A DNA stretch of 64,000 bases from Rattus norvegicus (Eukaryota > Chordata > Mammalia > Rodentia > Muridae). Made by a program: the position numbers and the translations under genes. The stretch lies in assembly GCF_036323735.1 (NCBI RefSeq), contig NC_086024.1, positions 131,600,053 to 131,664,052 on the forward strand, written 5' to 3'. The notes beneath the pieces are model-generated. The model saw nothing but the letters and a program-made list of their open reading frames with translations. It was not told the DNA's origin and made no database searches. Shown here in pieces: positions 54,513-64,000 of the stretch (positions are counted from its first letter, which is position 1; each line of letters starts with the position of its first letter).

Positions 54513-56186
54513 GGATTAAATGAGAAAGTGTATCAAAGTCCTAAAGGCTATTTAGACATAAGGAGAAATACTAAGCCATAGATTTGTGGAAGAATGTGGG
54601 ATATTTGGATATTTGGGAAGCTAAACAATGATTCATATTTTATAGCATACATTAACTATATAGTATATAGAGTGAATGTCTTCACTCTAGATACTTATGA
54701 CTGTGTTGTGTTTTGGAGAGAAAAAGCAAAAGTAGTAAGGAGTGTGGGTTGGAGGAAGGTTTTGGGTTTGAACTTGACCTTGAAGATAAGGGGAAGCTAC
54801 TGAAGTTATTTCCCTCTGGTATGAAATTAGGATCTCTCCTACAAAGACAATCCAAATTACTATGCTGAAGAAGAAACGGGATGATGGGAGGAAACACATG
54901 GGTCTCTAAGCTGTGTGAGTGATGTGTGTGAGGGAACCAGCCCTCCTTCCAAATCCCTAAGTAAAGGAGTAAGTTGGGAAGACACACAAACTTCAGCTAT
55001 GGGCAGAGGAAGGCTGGCTTCCGCTGCAGCTGCAAGACACTGAATCTATTACCAAGTATCTTGACAAGATGTCATCCATTGTACTGGGGATTGGAGGAAG
55101 GGTGTCATATGGACATACCAAGTGGTCATCTAGGCTCTTTGAGACACCCGTGACATCATCATGACCTGTGTTATCAGGACTCTCCTTCGTGCCTCAGATT
55201 CCCCAGCACAGCCCAGTGATGTCAGCAGCTGTCTGTTTCTGAAACTCCTTGCTTTCTTTCCCCCATGGCTTATCATCTCTCACTGGGGTGTGGTGTGAGG
55301 GCTGAAGTTGATTTCCTGTGTCATCAGCAACACCAATCCTGGATTTAAATTTATTAGTCCCGGGAGCAGAAGGCTAATGAGTTAAATGCTCTGATTTAAT
55401 TAAGCCACCTAATGGTTTGAGCTTACATAAATTCTCACCTGATCAGTAAGGCCAGAATCTCTTATGCACATTCCCATCCTCATACCATAGGAAGACAGAA
55501 GGTGAGGTCCGTGGAACACATGGATCTCAGCGACCCCTGCTAACATGTTGAGAAGGAGTGCATCTGCCTCCTCCCAATATCTGTGTCTTTGATCATCTCA
55601 AAGGTGATAGCCTGCCCAAGACAGTGAATGCCTGCTAATTCTGTATGCTTTCTGCATAAGTGGGGCTACTCCTCAGTGATTCCTTGCTCTACATTTGACA
55701 AATTTCCTTTAATGCCCTGAGAGGAAGTTCAAGACATTGAAGTCTGTGTATTAGAAGCATGGAATTGAATACCTCACTAGCCAAGGAATCTCAACAAATT
55801 GTTTCACTCCAAGAATATATTCCTAGCTGCAAAGCAAACATTGCAAGTTCAACATCACCACACTGCTGTGAGGTTTCAAGAAACTCATATGGCAGAGTCA
55901 CACAATCTCCACAACCTCCATGTCTACCATCACAAATCCAAGCAGGAACCTATGGCCAATATAGGTGCTCACCTAGGTAGGAGAGGCCCAGTGTTTGGCA
56001 ATCACTGTGGTATTTTGGCTACTACGTGAAGGATCTGTAGACAATGTGACTAATGTTTCCAACAGCAGCGAGAGTCAGATTTCTGATCACAAAGTGAGAG
56101 CACCGAAGATCTGAGAGTGGTGGTCATTCTTCCAGGGTCACCACTGGTAGGTATCTGTCTGAATATGGATCCCAACTCGAGAGCTA
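54513..56186. other. Repeat-poor block with a homeodomain-motif cluster at 55300-55460
   Basis: No repeat was recognised. The 55300-55460 interval contains TTTAAATTTATTAG, GGCTAATGAGTTAAATG, TTAATTAA at 55396-55403 and ACCTAATGG, with few changes of composition, resembling a conserved developmental enhancer. No coding evidence was found. Confidence 0.42.
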
Positions 56187-56250
56187 ATTGTAGTGGTGCG
56201 TGTCTTTAACCCAAGCACTTGGGAGGCTGAGGCAGGAAGACTAACGTATA
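56187..56250 (+). mobile_element. B1 SINE 5' fragment, plus strand
   Basis: TAGTGGTGCGTGTCTTTAAC, CCAAGCACTTGGGAGGCTGA and GGCAGGAAGACTAA match the first 60 or so bases of B1, including the A-box region (GTGGTGCGTG). It stops before the B box and passes into a TATG-repeat patch (56247-56262), so it is a truncated copy. Confidence 0.85.
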
Positions 56251-56970
56251 TGTATGTATGTATTTGTGAAAAGAAAGCAATTCTTATCCTCCCATGGTTG
56301 CCACAGCTGGACTGTGTCCACAAGCTCCACATGCTAGAAGTTAATCTCCAGGGCAACATGATGAGAGGTATGGCCATTTATGAGATGAACAGGTCAGGGG
56401 GTTCTCCCTTCATGGATTAGTTGAGATCACCAATGCAGAGGGCTAGTTCTTCCATGAATGGCCCCCAATGAAAAGATGGGTTCTCTGGCTCTGCTATGCA
56501 CTTTTCTTGGGATGATGCAAGAAGCAGGCCCTTGCCAGATGTCCAGCCCCTCTGACTTGTTCCTTCCAACCTCCACCAATATAAGGGACAGGATATACCA
56601 GGCCTTTATAAATGGCCCGCCTTCCAGGTTTCTGTGAGAGCAATACAAAATGGACTAAGGAATAATTCCTGCTTTCCTTTATAGTACATTCTACTGTATT
56701 CCTGGGACTCTTTCTGAAGCAGGCACAATAGTGAGATCAGCTCCTGGGACCTCTGTTTCAGAAGACAGAGACACAGAGAGATGCTGCTTATCCGTGAATG
56801 CGATTACTCTTGCAGCTGAGAAGAAAGGCCAGAGTGGTCCAGCCATTCAGAGTTCTGTGGCAATCATGCTAGGCGGGTCAGTGATGGATTGAGAGGCTCT
56901 ATGAGACTCGGGTATCCCTTTTGCCTCTGGTACATCACCTCTTCAAGTAAGGTACCACCCCCAACTTTAT
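56251..56970. other. Unique sequence, no gene recognised
   Basis: Nothing recognised. Confidence 0.45.
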
Positions 56971-57047
56971 AGGGAAGGGAAGGGAAGGGAAGGGAAGGGA
57001 AGGGAAGGGAAGGGAAGGGAAGGAAAGGGAAGGGAAGGGAAGGGAAG
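56971..57047. repeat. (GGGAA)n pentanucleotide array, about 15 units
   Basis: The AGGGA unit repeats with one GGAAA variant near 57023. This is a purine-only tract. Confidence 0.97.
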
Positions 57048-57124
57048 CTGAGAGGTCACATGTGTATCTATTGGTTTAAATGGGGAATGACTGAAACCGG
57101 TTATAATTATTGCTCACCAAAGCG

Positions 57125-57335
57125 CAGGGTGGTGAGATGGCTCAGGCAGTAAATGCCTGAGGTGGAAGCACGACAGAGTTGTTATCCCAGCACCTAGTAC
57201 AAAAAGCCAGACACAGTGTTGGGGAAGACAGAACAGGTAGATCTCTGGACCCCACAGGGGAAGTAAGTTGAGCTGAATCAGAGATCCTCAGATTCAGTGA
57301 GAGAAGTGGTCATAAGAAAGTGATGTTCGGCCATC
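57125..57335 (+). mobile_element. B4-like SINE, plus strand, diverged
   Basis: CAGGGTGGTGAGATGGCTCA (tRNA-like head), GTAAATGCCTGAG, GTTATCCCAGCACC, AAAAGCCAGACACAGTGTTG, GGTAGATCTCTGGACCCCAC and GATCCTCAGATTCAGTGAGA follow a B4-type order. Shorter and more drifted than the copy at 26545. Confidence 0.6.
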
Positions 57336-57459
57336 TCACCATTTACTCCACTCTATGAAATGCTGGAGTGCAGGGAGTGTCCAGATACCAAGTTGTAGGA
57401 TCTCCACAACACAGGGCAACAAGAGTCTATCCAAGAGGAATCCCAGCGAGGATCCATGT

Positions 57460-57822
57460 CTTAGTCAAGGTTTCTATTCCTGCACAAACACAATGACAAA
57501 GAAGCAAATTGGGGAGGAAAGGATTTATTCAGCTTACCCTTTCACATTGTTGTTCATCACCAAAGGAAGTTAGGACTGGAACTCAAGCAGGTCAGGAAGC
57601 AGGAGCTGATGCAGAGGCCATGGAGGGATGTTACTTACTGGCTTCCTTCCCCTGGCTTGCTCAGCTTGCTCTCTTATAGAACCCAAGACCACCAGCCCAC
57701 AAGGGGCCCTCCCACCCTTGATCACTGAGAAAATGCCTTACAGCTGAATCTCACGGAGACATTTCCTCAAGGGAGGCTCCTTTCTCTGTGATAACTCCAG
57801 CTTGTATCAAGTTACTAGTGTA
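57460..57822 (-). mobile_element. MaLR-like LTR, minus strand, close match to the copy at 29562
   Basis: GTCTTAGTCAAGGTTTCTAT, CAAAGAAGCAAATTGGGGAG, GAAAGGATTTATTCAGCTTA, CATTGTTGTTCATCACCAAA, GGAAGTTAGGACTGGAACTC, GCTTGCTCAGCTTGCTCTCT, AGAAAATGCCTTACAGC and GAGACATTTCCTC, CTCCTTTCTCTGTGATAACT align phrase by phrase with 29562-29913. The two copies belong to one subfamily. The right end includes the reverse of the 5' LTR region (CTTGTATCAAGTTACTAG). Confidence 0.75.
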
Positions 57823-57904
57823 GCAGAGGCCAGCAGCCTTGAACCAGACCAATGCTCATTGCAATGTAAGCTTTTTGAGCAAAAGTGTGTACCGTGTGAC
57901 ACAC

Positions 57905-58040
57905 TACAGCTTCCATGGATAGGTTTGTTTTGGGGAGTGGGAAGAAGGTTGCAAGGGTGGAGGGTAGATATGGACAGATGGAAAGATGAGTGGGATTGGA
58001 GTTCATGAAGTGAAATTCACAAAGAACCAATAAAAAGTCT
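57905..58040 (+). mobile_element. L1 (Lx-type) 3' end, plus strand
   Basis: GGGAGTGGGAAGAAGGTTGC, AAGGGTGGAGGGTAGATATG, GACAGATGGAAAGATGAGTG, GGATTGGAGTTCATGAAGTG and AAATTCACAAAGAACCAATA, AAAAGTC match the 3'-UTR terminus of old rodent Lx LINEs. Only the last part of the element is present. There is no ORF2. Confidence 0.75.
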
Positions 58041-58109
58041 TTTAGAACTGGAGAGTAACTAAGGAAGCCACTTTTTGTCAACCTAGGCATGTGACATGCC
58101 CACAGGTAC

Positions 58110-58221
58110 AAGTGCACCTGTACACACATGCACACAAATTAACATGCACACATAGGTATAAACATATACCACAAACACCCATACACAAATTATAACATAC
58201 ACATATGTGCACGCGCGCGCG

Positions 58222-58271
<50 letters not shown>
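58110..58271. repeat. CA-rich tract with (GC)n core and pure (AC)20
   Basis: Imperfect CACA/ATAC text runs to about 58210, then an alternating GC block (58212-58230) and a pure AC run (58231-58270) follow. Z-DNA-prone composition. There is no GT arm, unlike 16439. Confidence 0.93.
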
Positions 58272-58749
58272 ATACCATTTAAGAACACTTTAGTTCAACT
58301 TTAGTTCAATCATGTCTCCCTGAAAAACAATGGCCGAAGCATTAAAGACCTTACATCCTACTGGGATGCTTTTGTCATTGCTACTGGGCACTGTACCAGG
58401 GTCTCCTTTCTTAAAATATAGCTGTTTTGTTTTTTCTTTCATCAACTATCTATATCCTGCTCAAGTTGAGCCCTCTCTCTGAACCAGAGCTGTCCCAGAG
58501 ACTGAGTATACACTCCCACTTTCCTTAAGGTTAAGCTCTCCTGTCCAGGTTCCTAGAGGCCCTGCTGACAAATCAGCTATCAGACTCTGATGCCTAGAAT
58601 CCTAATAGTTTTTTCTCCTCCGGATGCCATCTGTTCATTAAAGTCAACATCATATCTTCCTATGCCAGAGTGCCCCAGGCAATCCTCAAATTTTGCTGGA
58701 CTAGAGGAAAAAAAGAACCAGCCACAAGTGTAAAGACTAAGAATGTTCA
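58272..58749. other. Unique sequence, no gene recognised
   Basis: Nothing recognised. Confidence 0.45.
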
Positions 58750-58900
58750 TCATTGATAAAGTGGGGAGAAGAGGGAGAAGATGAGAGGGAAGAGGATGAG
58801 GAGGGATGGAGGGAAGGGAGGAGAAGGAAGAGAGGGAGGAAGTAAGAAGGGACAATAGGAGGGAAGGAAGGGAAGGAGGGAGGAAGGAAGAAGGCAGGCA
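58750..58900. repeat. Purine-rich (GGGAA/GAGGA)n tract
   Basis: GGA and GAA units with occasional T and C interruptions (GATG, GTAAG). Less homogeneous than 453-749. Confidence 0.88.
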
Positions 58901-60120
58901 GGCTAAGGATGGAATTTGTTCAGCCTCACATACAATACATCCTATACTCTAGTTAGAGTTTTCATCCAACCTCATGCTTAGTCTTTTGAATGGGTCCCAC
59001 TGGAAGTGTATACGTCATTTCCTGGAAGGACAGCCTCCATTTTGGAGCTGGAAGCAGAGGTCATGGTCCTGTTGGGCATGAGCCTTATACTCATCTCAGG
59101 AGAGAAAGGTGGGTTTCTCTTCACAGGCTCACATGTTCTGCTTACATTAGGTCTCCCTTCTTTGGAAATGTGAGCATTTGAATCCTTTGTGGAGGGAAGC
59201 GAGGCTCAGAAGGCACAGAAAGGAACACGCTTCTCCATGGCAGACTGTGGGTCCCGAGAAGTCTTCTCTCTTTTCCTTAGTTTGAGGTAGGCAAGCTATA
59301 GGCTACAACAAATAACCTAACAGATTCTGTATGCAGATGCTCTCAGGACCCCAAGGAGAGCACATCCCTTTGAGCCACTTATGTGGAAAGAGAAGGACAG
59401 TGTGACCACTTGATGGATGACTCATCAGAGTTATGTTGTCTTCACCTGCCCTGACAGAATGCTCTTCCCTTTCTCCACATGTTCTTTCTAGAAGGAGAGA
59501 ATGTCAAATCTCACAGAGCAAGGGAAGGACATGGAAGGAGAAAACTAGTTAACTTAGGTAATATGTCAATAAGGAATTGGCATGTGATATTTAGGGTACT
59601 AAATTCTTATATCTCAGCCAACTTAGAGCCCTGTAACGTGACTCTTCACAGAAACAAAGCAAGGAGCTAACAGACATGGGCTTTTAAACTTCCTATTCAT
59701 TTGTTCATTCAATCCAAATTAATTTGTAGTTGAATTGAAATATTAGCCATTTGAGGAAAGAGACCCAGAACTCCCCATGACAGTGAGGAAAGAGCATACA
59801 GGTGAAGTTGGTGGTATAAACAAAGGCTGGAGTTATGTGGGACCTGAGGACAAGCAAGGTCAAATCGGCAGCCAAGCAGCTGAGATGATGCTCAGGAGAG
59901 GCATGTAAGCATGCATGAGGGCCTGGGTTCAATTCTCAGAATAAAACACTAAATGATTCAATCAACATACAGAGGTACCCAAACTCCCTCCAGCACCACA
60001 CCATCATCCCGTGATCACAGTAACCCAAATGATAGCTTCTAGTGGGTTTCCCCTCAAAGAACTGTCTAGGCTGCAGGAATATTGTCTCCTATGGAGGGGC
60101 TCAGATTTTTGAAAACAATA
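58901..60120. other. Unique sequence; possible SINE head fragment 59878-59945
   Basis: AGCTGAGATGATGCTCAGGA, GCATGTAAGCATGCATGAGG, GCCTGGGTTCAATTCTCAG and AATAAAACACTAAATG resemble a tRNA-derived SINE head (B2/B3/B4 group) without a clear body. Otherwise nothing was recognised. Confidence 0.45.
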
Positions 60121-60426
60121 ATTCAGTCATACATGTATAGATACATACACACACATGCACATATATACACATACACACATATGCATATGTGTGCATTCAT
60201 ATACAAATATGAATATACATATGCAAATACACATACACTTGCATACACAGGCATACACACATGCATATATACACACACATACACACATGCATAAATATGC
60301 ATATGCATGCATTCACATACACCTATATATACACATACACACATACACACATGCACACACACATGCATATATACACACATACCCACATGCATACACATAC
60401 ACATATACATGCACATATGCATATAC

Positions 60427-60484
<58 letters not shown>
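60121..60484. repeat. (CA/TA/TG)n alternating array followed by (TC)n
   Basis: About 300 bp of ATACAC, ATATGC and ATGCAC units (60121-60427) that strictly alternate purine and pyrimidine for long stretches, then pure TC to 60484. Unit boundaries are irregular, with recurrent CATGCATA and CATACACA phrases. Frames (Thr-His-Ile on plus, Cys-Val-Tyr on minus) are repeat translations. Confidence 0.93.
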
Positions 60485-60486
<2 letters not shown>

Positions 60487-61299
60487 GCTTGAGTTCTTAA
60501 TAAAGTGCCATAGCCTTCTCTTCTAAATGGCTCCCTGGCAAGTTCACACCCATGCTTTCTCTCTCCCAGGCTTAACCCTTATCTTTAAAAGGAGTTGTTT
60601 CCTGGTACTACAAGTAAGCCACTAGGAATTACTGTCCAGTGATTTGTGTTTAAAGGGTTCAATGGTTTAGAGAGAGGGCATGAGTTAGTCCTGGAGAATC
60701 ACTGCTCAGCATGGTGACAGCCATTAATAAGAATATCCTGGATACATGGAGATCATTAAGAAAAATCTTAAATGCTCTCACCGTAACATGATAAGTATGA
60801 GGTGGTGATGGATGTGTTAATTAGCTTGATTTAATCACTTCACAATATATGCATTCATCAAAATATTACATTGACACTGTAAATATAGTTTACAGTTTTA
60901 GTAGCCGAAAGTCCAAAAACTAAGCTAAAGGCTGTGGATATTATATCACAATGGCATGGGGCCATGATGAGATTATGTTTTTCTGTGTGTCCTTGAAATA
61001 TGAATCTAAGAGCATTCCCACCAAAGAAATGGGCATAGCAGCCCTTGATATCTAGCTACCATGTTAGGATTTGGTGTTTAAAATGAACAGCAAGTCCCAG
61101 GCATCAAGAAGGATCCGGACAGTCACTCATCTTTTGTACATACCTCATATCCTGTTCAACATTGCAGTCAATGTCAAGTTCATTTCTGAACACTGTCCCG
61201 CCATGTTGTGGTCAACGAGGGAAATCACTCATGTACATTTGTTGAATGAATGTGTAACTGTGTTGATATTCATCTTTAGCCTCGTGTTTGCTACCTTTC
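60485..61299. other. Unique AT-rich sequence, no gene recognised
   Basis: No repeat was recognised. Short frames only. Confidence 0.45.
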
Positions 61300-61510
61300 A
61301 AATCAAATTGCATTTTCAAGGCTCCATCTACCGCTCTGCATGAGATGGACTGTAAAATAAATTGAATGTAAAACTGTGGGAAAATTAGGCAGAAAGCCTT
61401 CTGTTCCTTACGAATGAAATGAATCATATCAAATTTTCAAGACCCTATCTATGAATTATCTGTGAGGTGGGTAGTAAAATAAATTGGATGTTGAATTATG
61501 GGAAATTAGG
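61300..61510. repeat. Diverged tandem duplication, 121-bp period
   Basis: ATTTTCAAG begins at 61312 and again at 61433. The following text lines up copy to copy: CTCCATCTACC with CCCTATCTATG, GATGGACTGTAAAATAAATT with GGTGGGTAGTAAAATAAATT, GAATGTAAAACTGTGGGAAA with GGATGTTGAATTATGGGAAA, each ending in ATTAGG (61389 and 61510). The copies differ enough to be old. No known repeat family is recognised in the unit. Confidence 0.75.
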
Positions 61511-61862
61511 AATGGCACCCATATACCTTGGTGGTAAAAGCGGGGCCTTTGTGCGTCGGCGTGTGGATGAGCTGCACCTGAGCAGTTGGCTTTACTTTTG
61601 AGTTATGCTCGCACACAACATTTGATTGGATTCTTGAAAGCCATTCTTTGTGCATTTGCACTGCATCAAAACATCTGCTACTTTGGGGTTCAAGCTGTGC
61701 ATTAGGGTTCTGAGAATTTGCAGAGGAATTTCAAAGCTGCTCTTCTCTCTGAAAATCTCAATATGAATTGCACTAGAAGACTCTTCTTCCGTGAGGCCAC
61801 TTGTGGTTGTCCTAGCACACCAAGACCTAATCTTGCTCTGTCTTTCAAATTTCCCCCATACT
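61511..61862. other. Unique sequence, no gene recognised
   Basis: Nothing recognised. Confidence 0.45.
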
Positions 61863-61953
61863 CTTCTCTGTTTCTGTCCCTGTCCCTGTCTCTGTCTCTG
61901 TCTCTGTCTCTCTCTGTCTCTCTCTCTGTATGTATGTATGTATGTTTGCATGT
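61863..61953. repeat. (CTGTCT)n / (TGTA)n microsatellite
   Basis: CTGTCC and CTGTCT units with a TGTATG tail of about four units. Confidence 0.92.
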
Positions 61954-62490
61954 ATATAATTGCATCTCTTTAACCTCTTTAGAAAGACAGATGAGTGTCT
62001 GGACTCAATGTAGACAATTCAGATTTTATTTGAAGTTAGATGATTTCTTTGTAACCACAGGCCTCCTTCAGCAATGACTAAAATGATCAAGTTTAAAGAC
62101 CTCATGTCTGTGGCCTGTTTATATCCTTTGTGTCTGAGATTAGGTGACCCTTGGGACTCATCACTTTGAGTCTCTTACCCTACCCCAATCCACACATCAT
62201 TTCTAAGATCTTCACAGGATATCACTTGGTCCTGAATCTTGCCAACTTCAATACCACTTACAATCCTCAGCCTCCTTGTCTTCAGCCCAAACCCATGGTT
62301 CCCTTCTACCTGCCAAGGTGTTTCTGCTTCTGCTGAGAGCCTCTTGACATGTCTTGAGTTGCTCCTGTGTGGGTCAACAAGAAGGGAGAAGTATCTCCTG
62401 TAAATGCTGTTGTTTGTGGTAAACATGGGATGCCATCATTTGAATACAAACATATCTGCGGGTTGACTTGGGATGCTCTGTGCAGCGTTA
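61954..62490. other. Unique sequence, no gene recognised
   Basis: No repeat or exon was recognised. Confidence 0.45.
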
Positions 62491-62504
62491 GAAAGTCATG
62501 ACGT

Positions 62505-62607
62505 GGGGTTGGGGATTTAGCTCAGTGGTAGAGCGCTTGCCTAGCAAACGCAAGGCCCTGGGTTCGGTCCCCAGCTCCGAAAAAAAGAAAAAGGAAAAAA
62601 AAAAAAA
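62505..62607 (+). mobile_element. ID element, near consensus, with 14-bp target-site duplication
   Basis: Intact body from GGGGTTGGGGATTTAGCTCA to CCCAGCTCCG, A box TAGCTCAGTGG, B box GGTTCGGTCC. One difference is seen from the usual text (CAAACGCAAGG, a CpG-type change). The tail is A-rich with G interruptions. The duplication GAAAGTCATGACGT lies at 62491-62504 and 62608-62621, identical. This is the least diverged interspersed repeat in the window. Confidence 0.98.
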
Positions 62608-62621
62608 GAAAGTCATGACGT

Positions 62622-63254
62622 AATAACCGTGTCCTTCTATGTGAAAGGCCATAGGATTGATAGTGGAGCAGTGGTGGCTTCATGAACAACAGCATGGGGC
62701 TTGGATACACATGGTGATCTGCTGTGGGCTTCAGCAATTGTCTTTTCTCTAACCCCAGCCTTTTACTAAGCAGTGACTCAGACCCTGCTGACATCAGCTG
62801 CAGTAAGTGACTGAGACTTATCTTGCTCATCTTGCTTCCCTGCTAATTCCGCAGGAGGGCATGAGGGTCTCTCAGCCTGGCCTTCCTTCCTTGGTAATAT
62901 TTGAGAAACCAAAGGAGAGAGAGCTTGGAGACTAGGAAGCAATTTTGATGGTGGAACATTGTGCACCTGGGGCTGTTTTGAGCTTTGAGTGACAGGGTGA
63001 CATCTAAAGATGTCTTGGGATGTCTGTGTGGGGTTAGGGTTGTCATGGACCACTTAGAAATATGTATACATTTGAGTGTAGCTTAATGCAAGGAATTGAG
63101 TCAAGTTGGCTGACTTATATCCCCTGTATTTCTACCTAAATTTATCTAAACAGACAACAGAATCGAAATTAAAGGGGACTCAGAGCATCTTGCTCTGTGA
63201 TCAGAAGTCACTTTTCATTCATTGGAACAGAGTTGCATGAGTACATCTCTGTTC
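62622..63254. other. Unique sequence, no gene recognised
   Basis: Nothing recognised. Confidence 0.45.
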
Positions 63255-63650
63255 TGTATTAACCTGTTGCTGTGATAAAATATCCCGAGTTTAAAAAAGT
63301 TACCCAAAAGTTACTTAGGGGAGGAAAGAAATTACATGGTTTACATATTTAGGTCATGGTCCATCACTGATAGAAGTCAGAGCAGGAACTCAGGCAGAAA
63401 CCATTGAGAAGTGCTACTTACCAGCCTTCTCATTCATGCTCATCTAGCTCCCTAATTCAGACCACACTTGCTTAGGGGATGGTACCACCCATAGTGGGCT
63501 GGGCCCTCCTGCATCAATTAGTACTCAAGACAACCCCTACAGACTTGTTCACAGGCCAATCTGATCTAGGCACTTCCTCAATGGAGACTCTTCTCTCAGA
63601 TGACTCCAGGCTATGTCAAGTTGACAATTATGTCTAAGACAACCTTTCTA
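63255..63650 (-). mobile_element. MaLR-like LTR, minus strand, near full length
   Basis: CTGTTGCTGTGATAAAATAT, AGGGGAGGAAAGAAATTACA, AGAAGTCAGAGCAGGAACTC, AGAAGTGCTACTTACCAGCC, GATGGTACCACCCATAGTGG, GCTGGGCCCTCCTGCATCAA, CTACAGACTTGTTCACAGGC, CACTTCCTCAATGGAGACTC, AGATGACTCCAGG and ATGTCAAGTTGACAATTATG occur in order. It is the most complete copy of the family also seen at 29562, 57460 and 21003, extending further on the right. Confidence 0.72.
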
Positions 63651-64000
63651 GGCATAAAGCAATCACCTTTCTGAAGCCCAGAGGCTCAGAAGCTAATTAT
63701 TCTATTCAAATGAAGGTTAGTTTTCTCTAGCTAACAGAAAGCTAAGTTAGTATAAAAATATGGATTTTTTTTTCCTCCAGAAAGTAATGTGGATTGTTCA
63801 AGCTCTCTTTTGCCTGCACCTCTGACAGGGACTGGCTGGTCTCTGTACACTCAAAACCAGGAGGAAAATGCTCTATTGAAATGCTAATAGAGGAGCTGGC
63901 TGTATAATAAGATTGCATCCCCTTCGGGTCTATAAATCATTTACACATAAAATAAAATTGCACAAGGTCTTGTTGCATAGCATATTTGTTTAATTATCCA
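63651..64000. other. Unique AT-rich sequence to the window end
   Basis: No repeat was recognised. The last 120 bp are AT-rich (ATAAAATAAAATTGC, GTTTAATTATCC). Confidence 0.45.

Noticed and set aside
56971..57047. Heat-shock or NF-kB site cluster in the GGGAA array
   Set aside because: GAA cores occur only as direct repeats; heat-shock elements need alternating inverted units, and the NF-kB half-site alone is not informative.

Overview
This window is vertebrate, specifically murine-rodent, nuclear DNA, most likely rat. The deciding evidence is three nearly intact ID elements, SINEs derived from BC1 RNA. Each carries a recognisable pol III A box and B box and an A-rich tail, and each is flanked by a perfect 13-15 bp target-site duplication. 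They sit among older rodent SINEs of the B1, B2, B3 and B4 types, MaLR-like LTRs, an Lx-type L1 3' end and a hAT-type fossil. Simple-sequence DNA is dense, as is usual in rat. There is no bacterial or viral organisation: no operons, no RNA genes, no CRISPR and no insertion sequences.

I find no protein-coding gene that I can support. Long open frames either translate microsatellites (Lys/Arg, Leu/Phe, Ser-Leu, Thr-His or Cys-Val runs) or are isolated frames of 60-211 codons with no recognisable domain, usually open on both strands. The window reads as intergenic or intronic sequence. Exons of a long or non-coding transcript cannot be excluded.

Layout. 0-10 kb: a 297-bp uninterrupted polypurine tract, B1 and B3 remnants, a MaLR-like cluster at 3.6-4.1 kb, a higher-order TG array at 4.5-4.9 kb and a GA array at 7.1-7.4 kb. 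10-26 kb: mostly unique DNA with composite microsatellites, a GT-GC-AC self-complementary tract at 16.4 kb and a 15-bp minisatellite at 16.8-17.0 kb. 26-30 kb: a B4 whose 3' tail is amplified into three ~170-bp tandem units, then a B2 split by an ID element, then a MaLR-like LTR. 30-42 kb: the longest repeat-poor part, with AT-rich segments that resemble conserved non-coding DNA, a (CTATGG)-type array at 36.1-36.5 kb, a 12-bp minisatellite carrying 17 CAGGTG E-boxes at 38.3-38.5 kb, and the only CpG-dense segment (41.2-41.8 kb). 42-64 kb: alternating microsatellites, SINEs and MaLR-like LTRs (one inserted into a B4), a hAT-type element at 48.8 kb, a homeodomain-motif-rich unique block at 55.3-55.5 kb, a Z-DNA-prone GC/AC tract at 58.2 kb, and a young ID element at 62.5 kb.

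Nothing here amounts to a new multi-gene system. The best candidates for function are the CpG-dense block with AP-1, CCAAT, ATF/CREB and E2F-like motifs at 41.2-41.8 kb, the E-box minisatellite at 38.3 kb, and the AT-rich unique blocks near 31.5, 33.2, 35.0 and 55.4 kb. All family assignments come from reading the sequence against remembered consensus features. No alignment was run.
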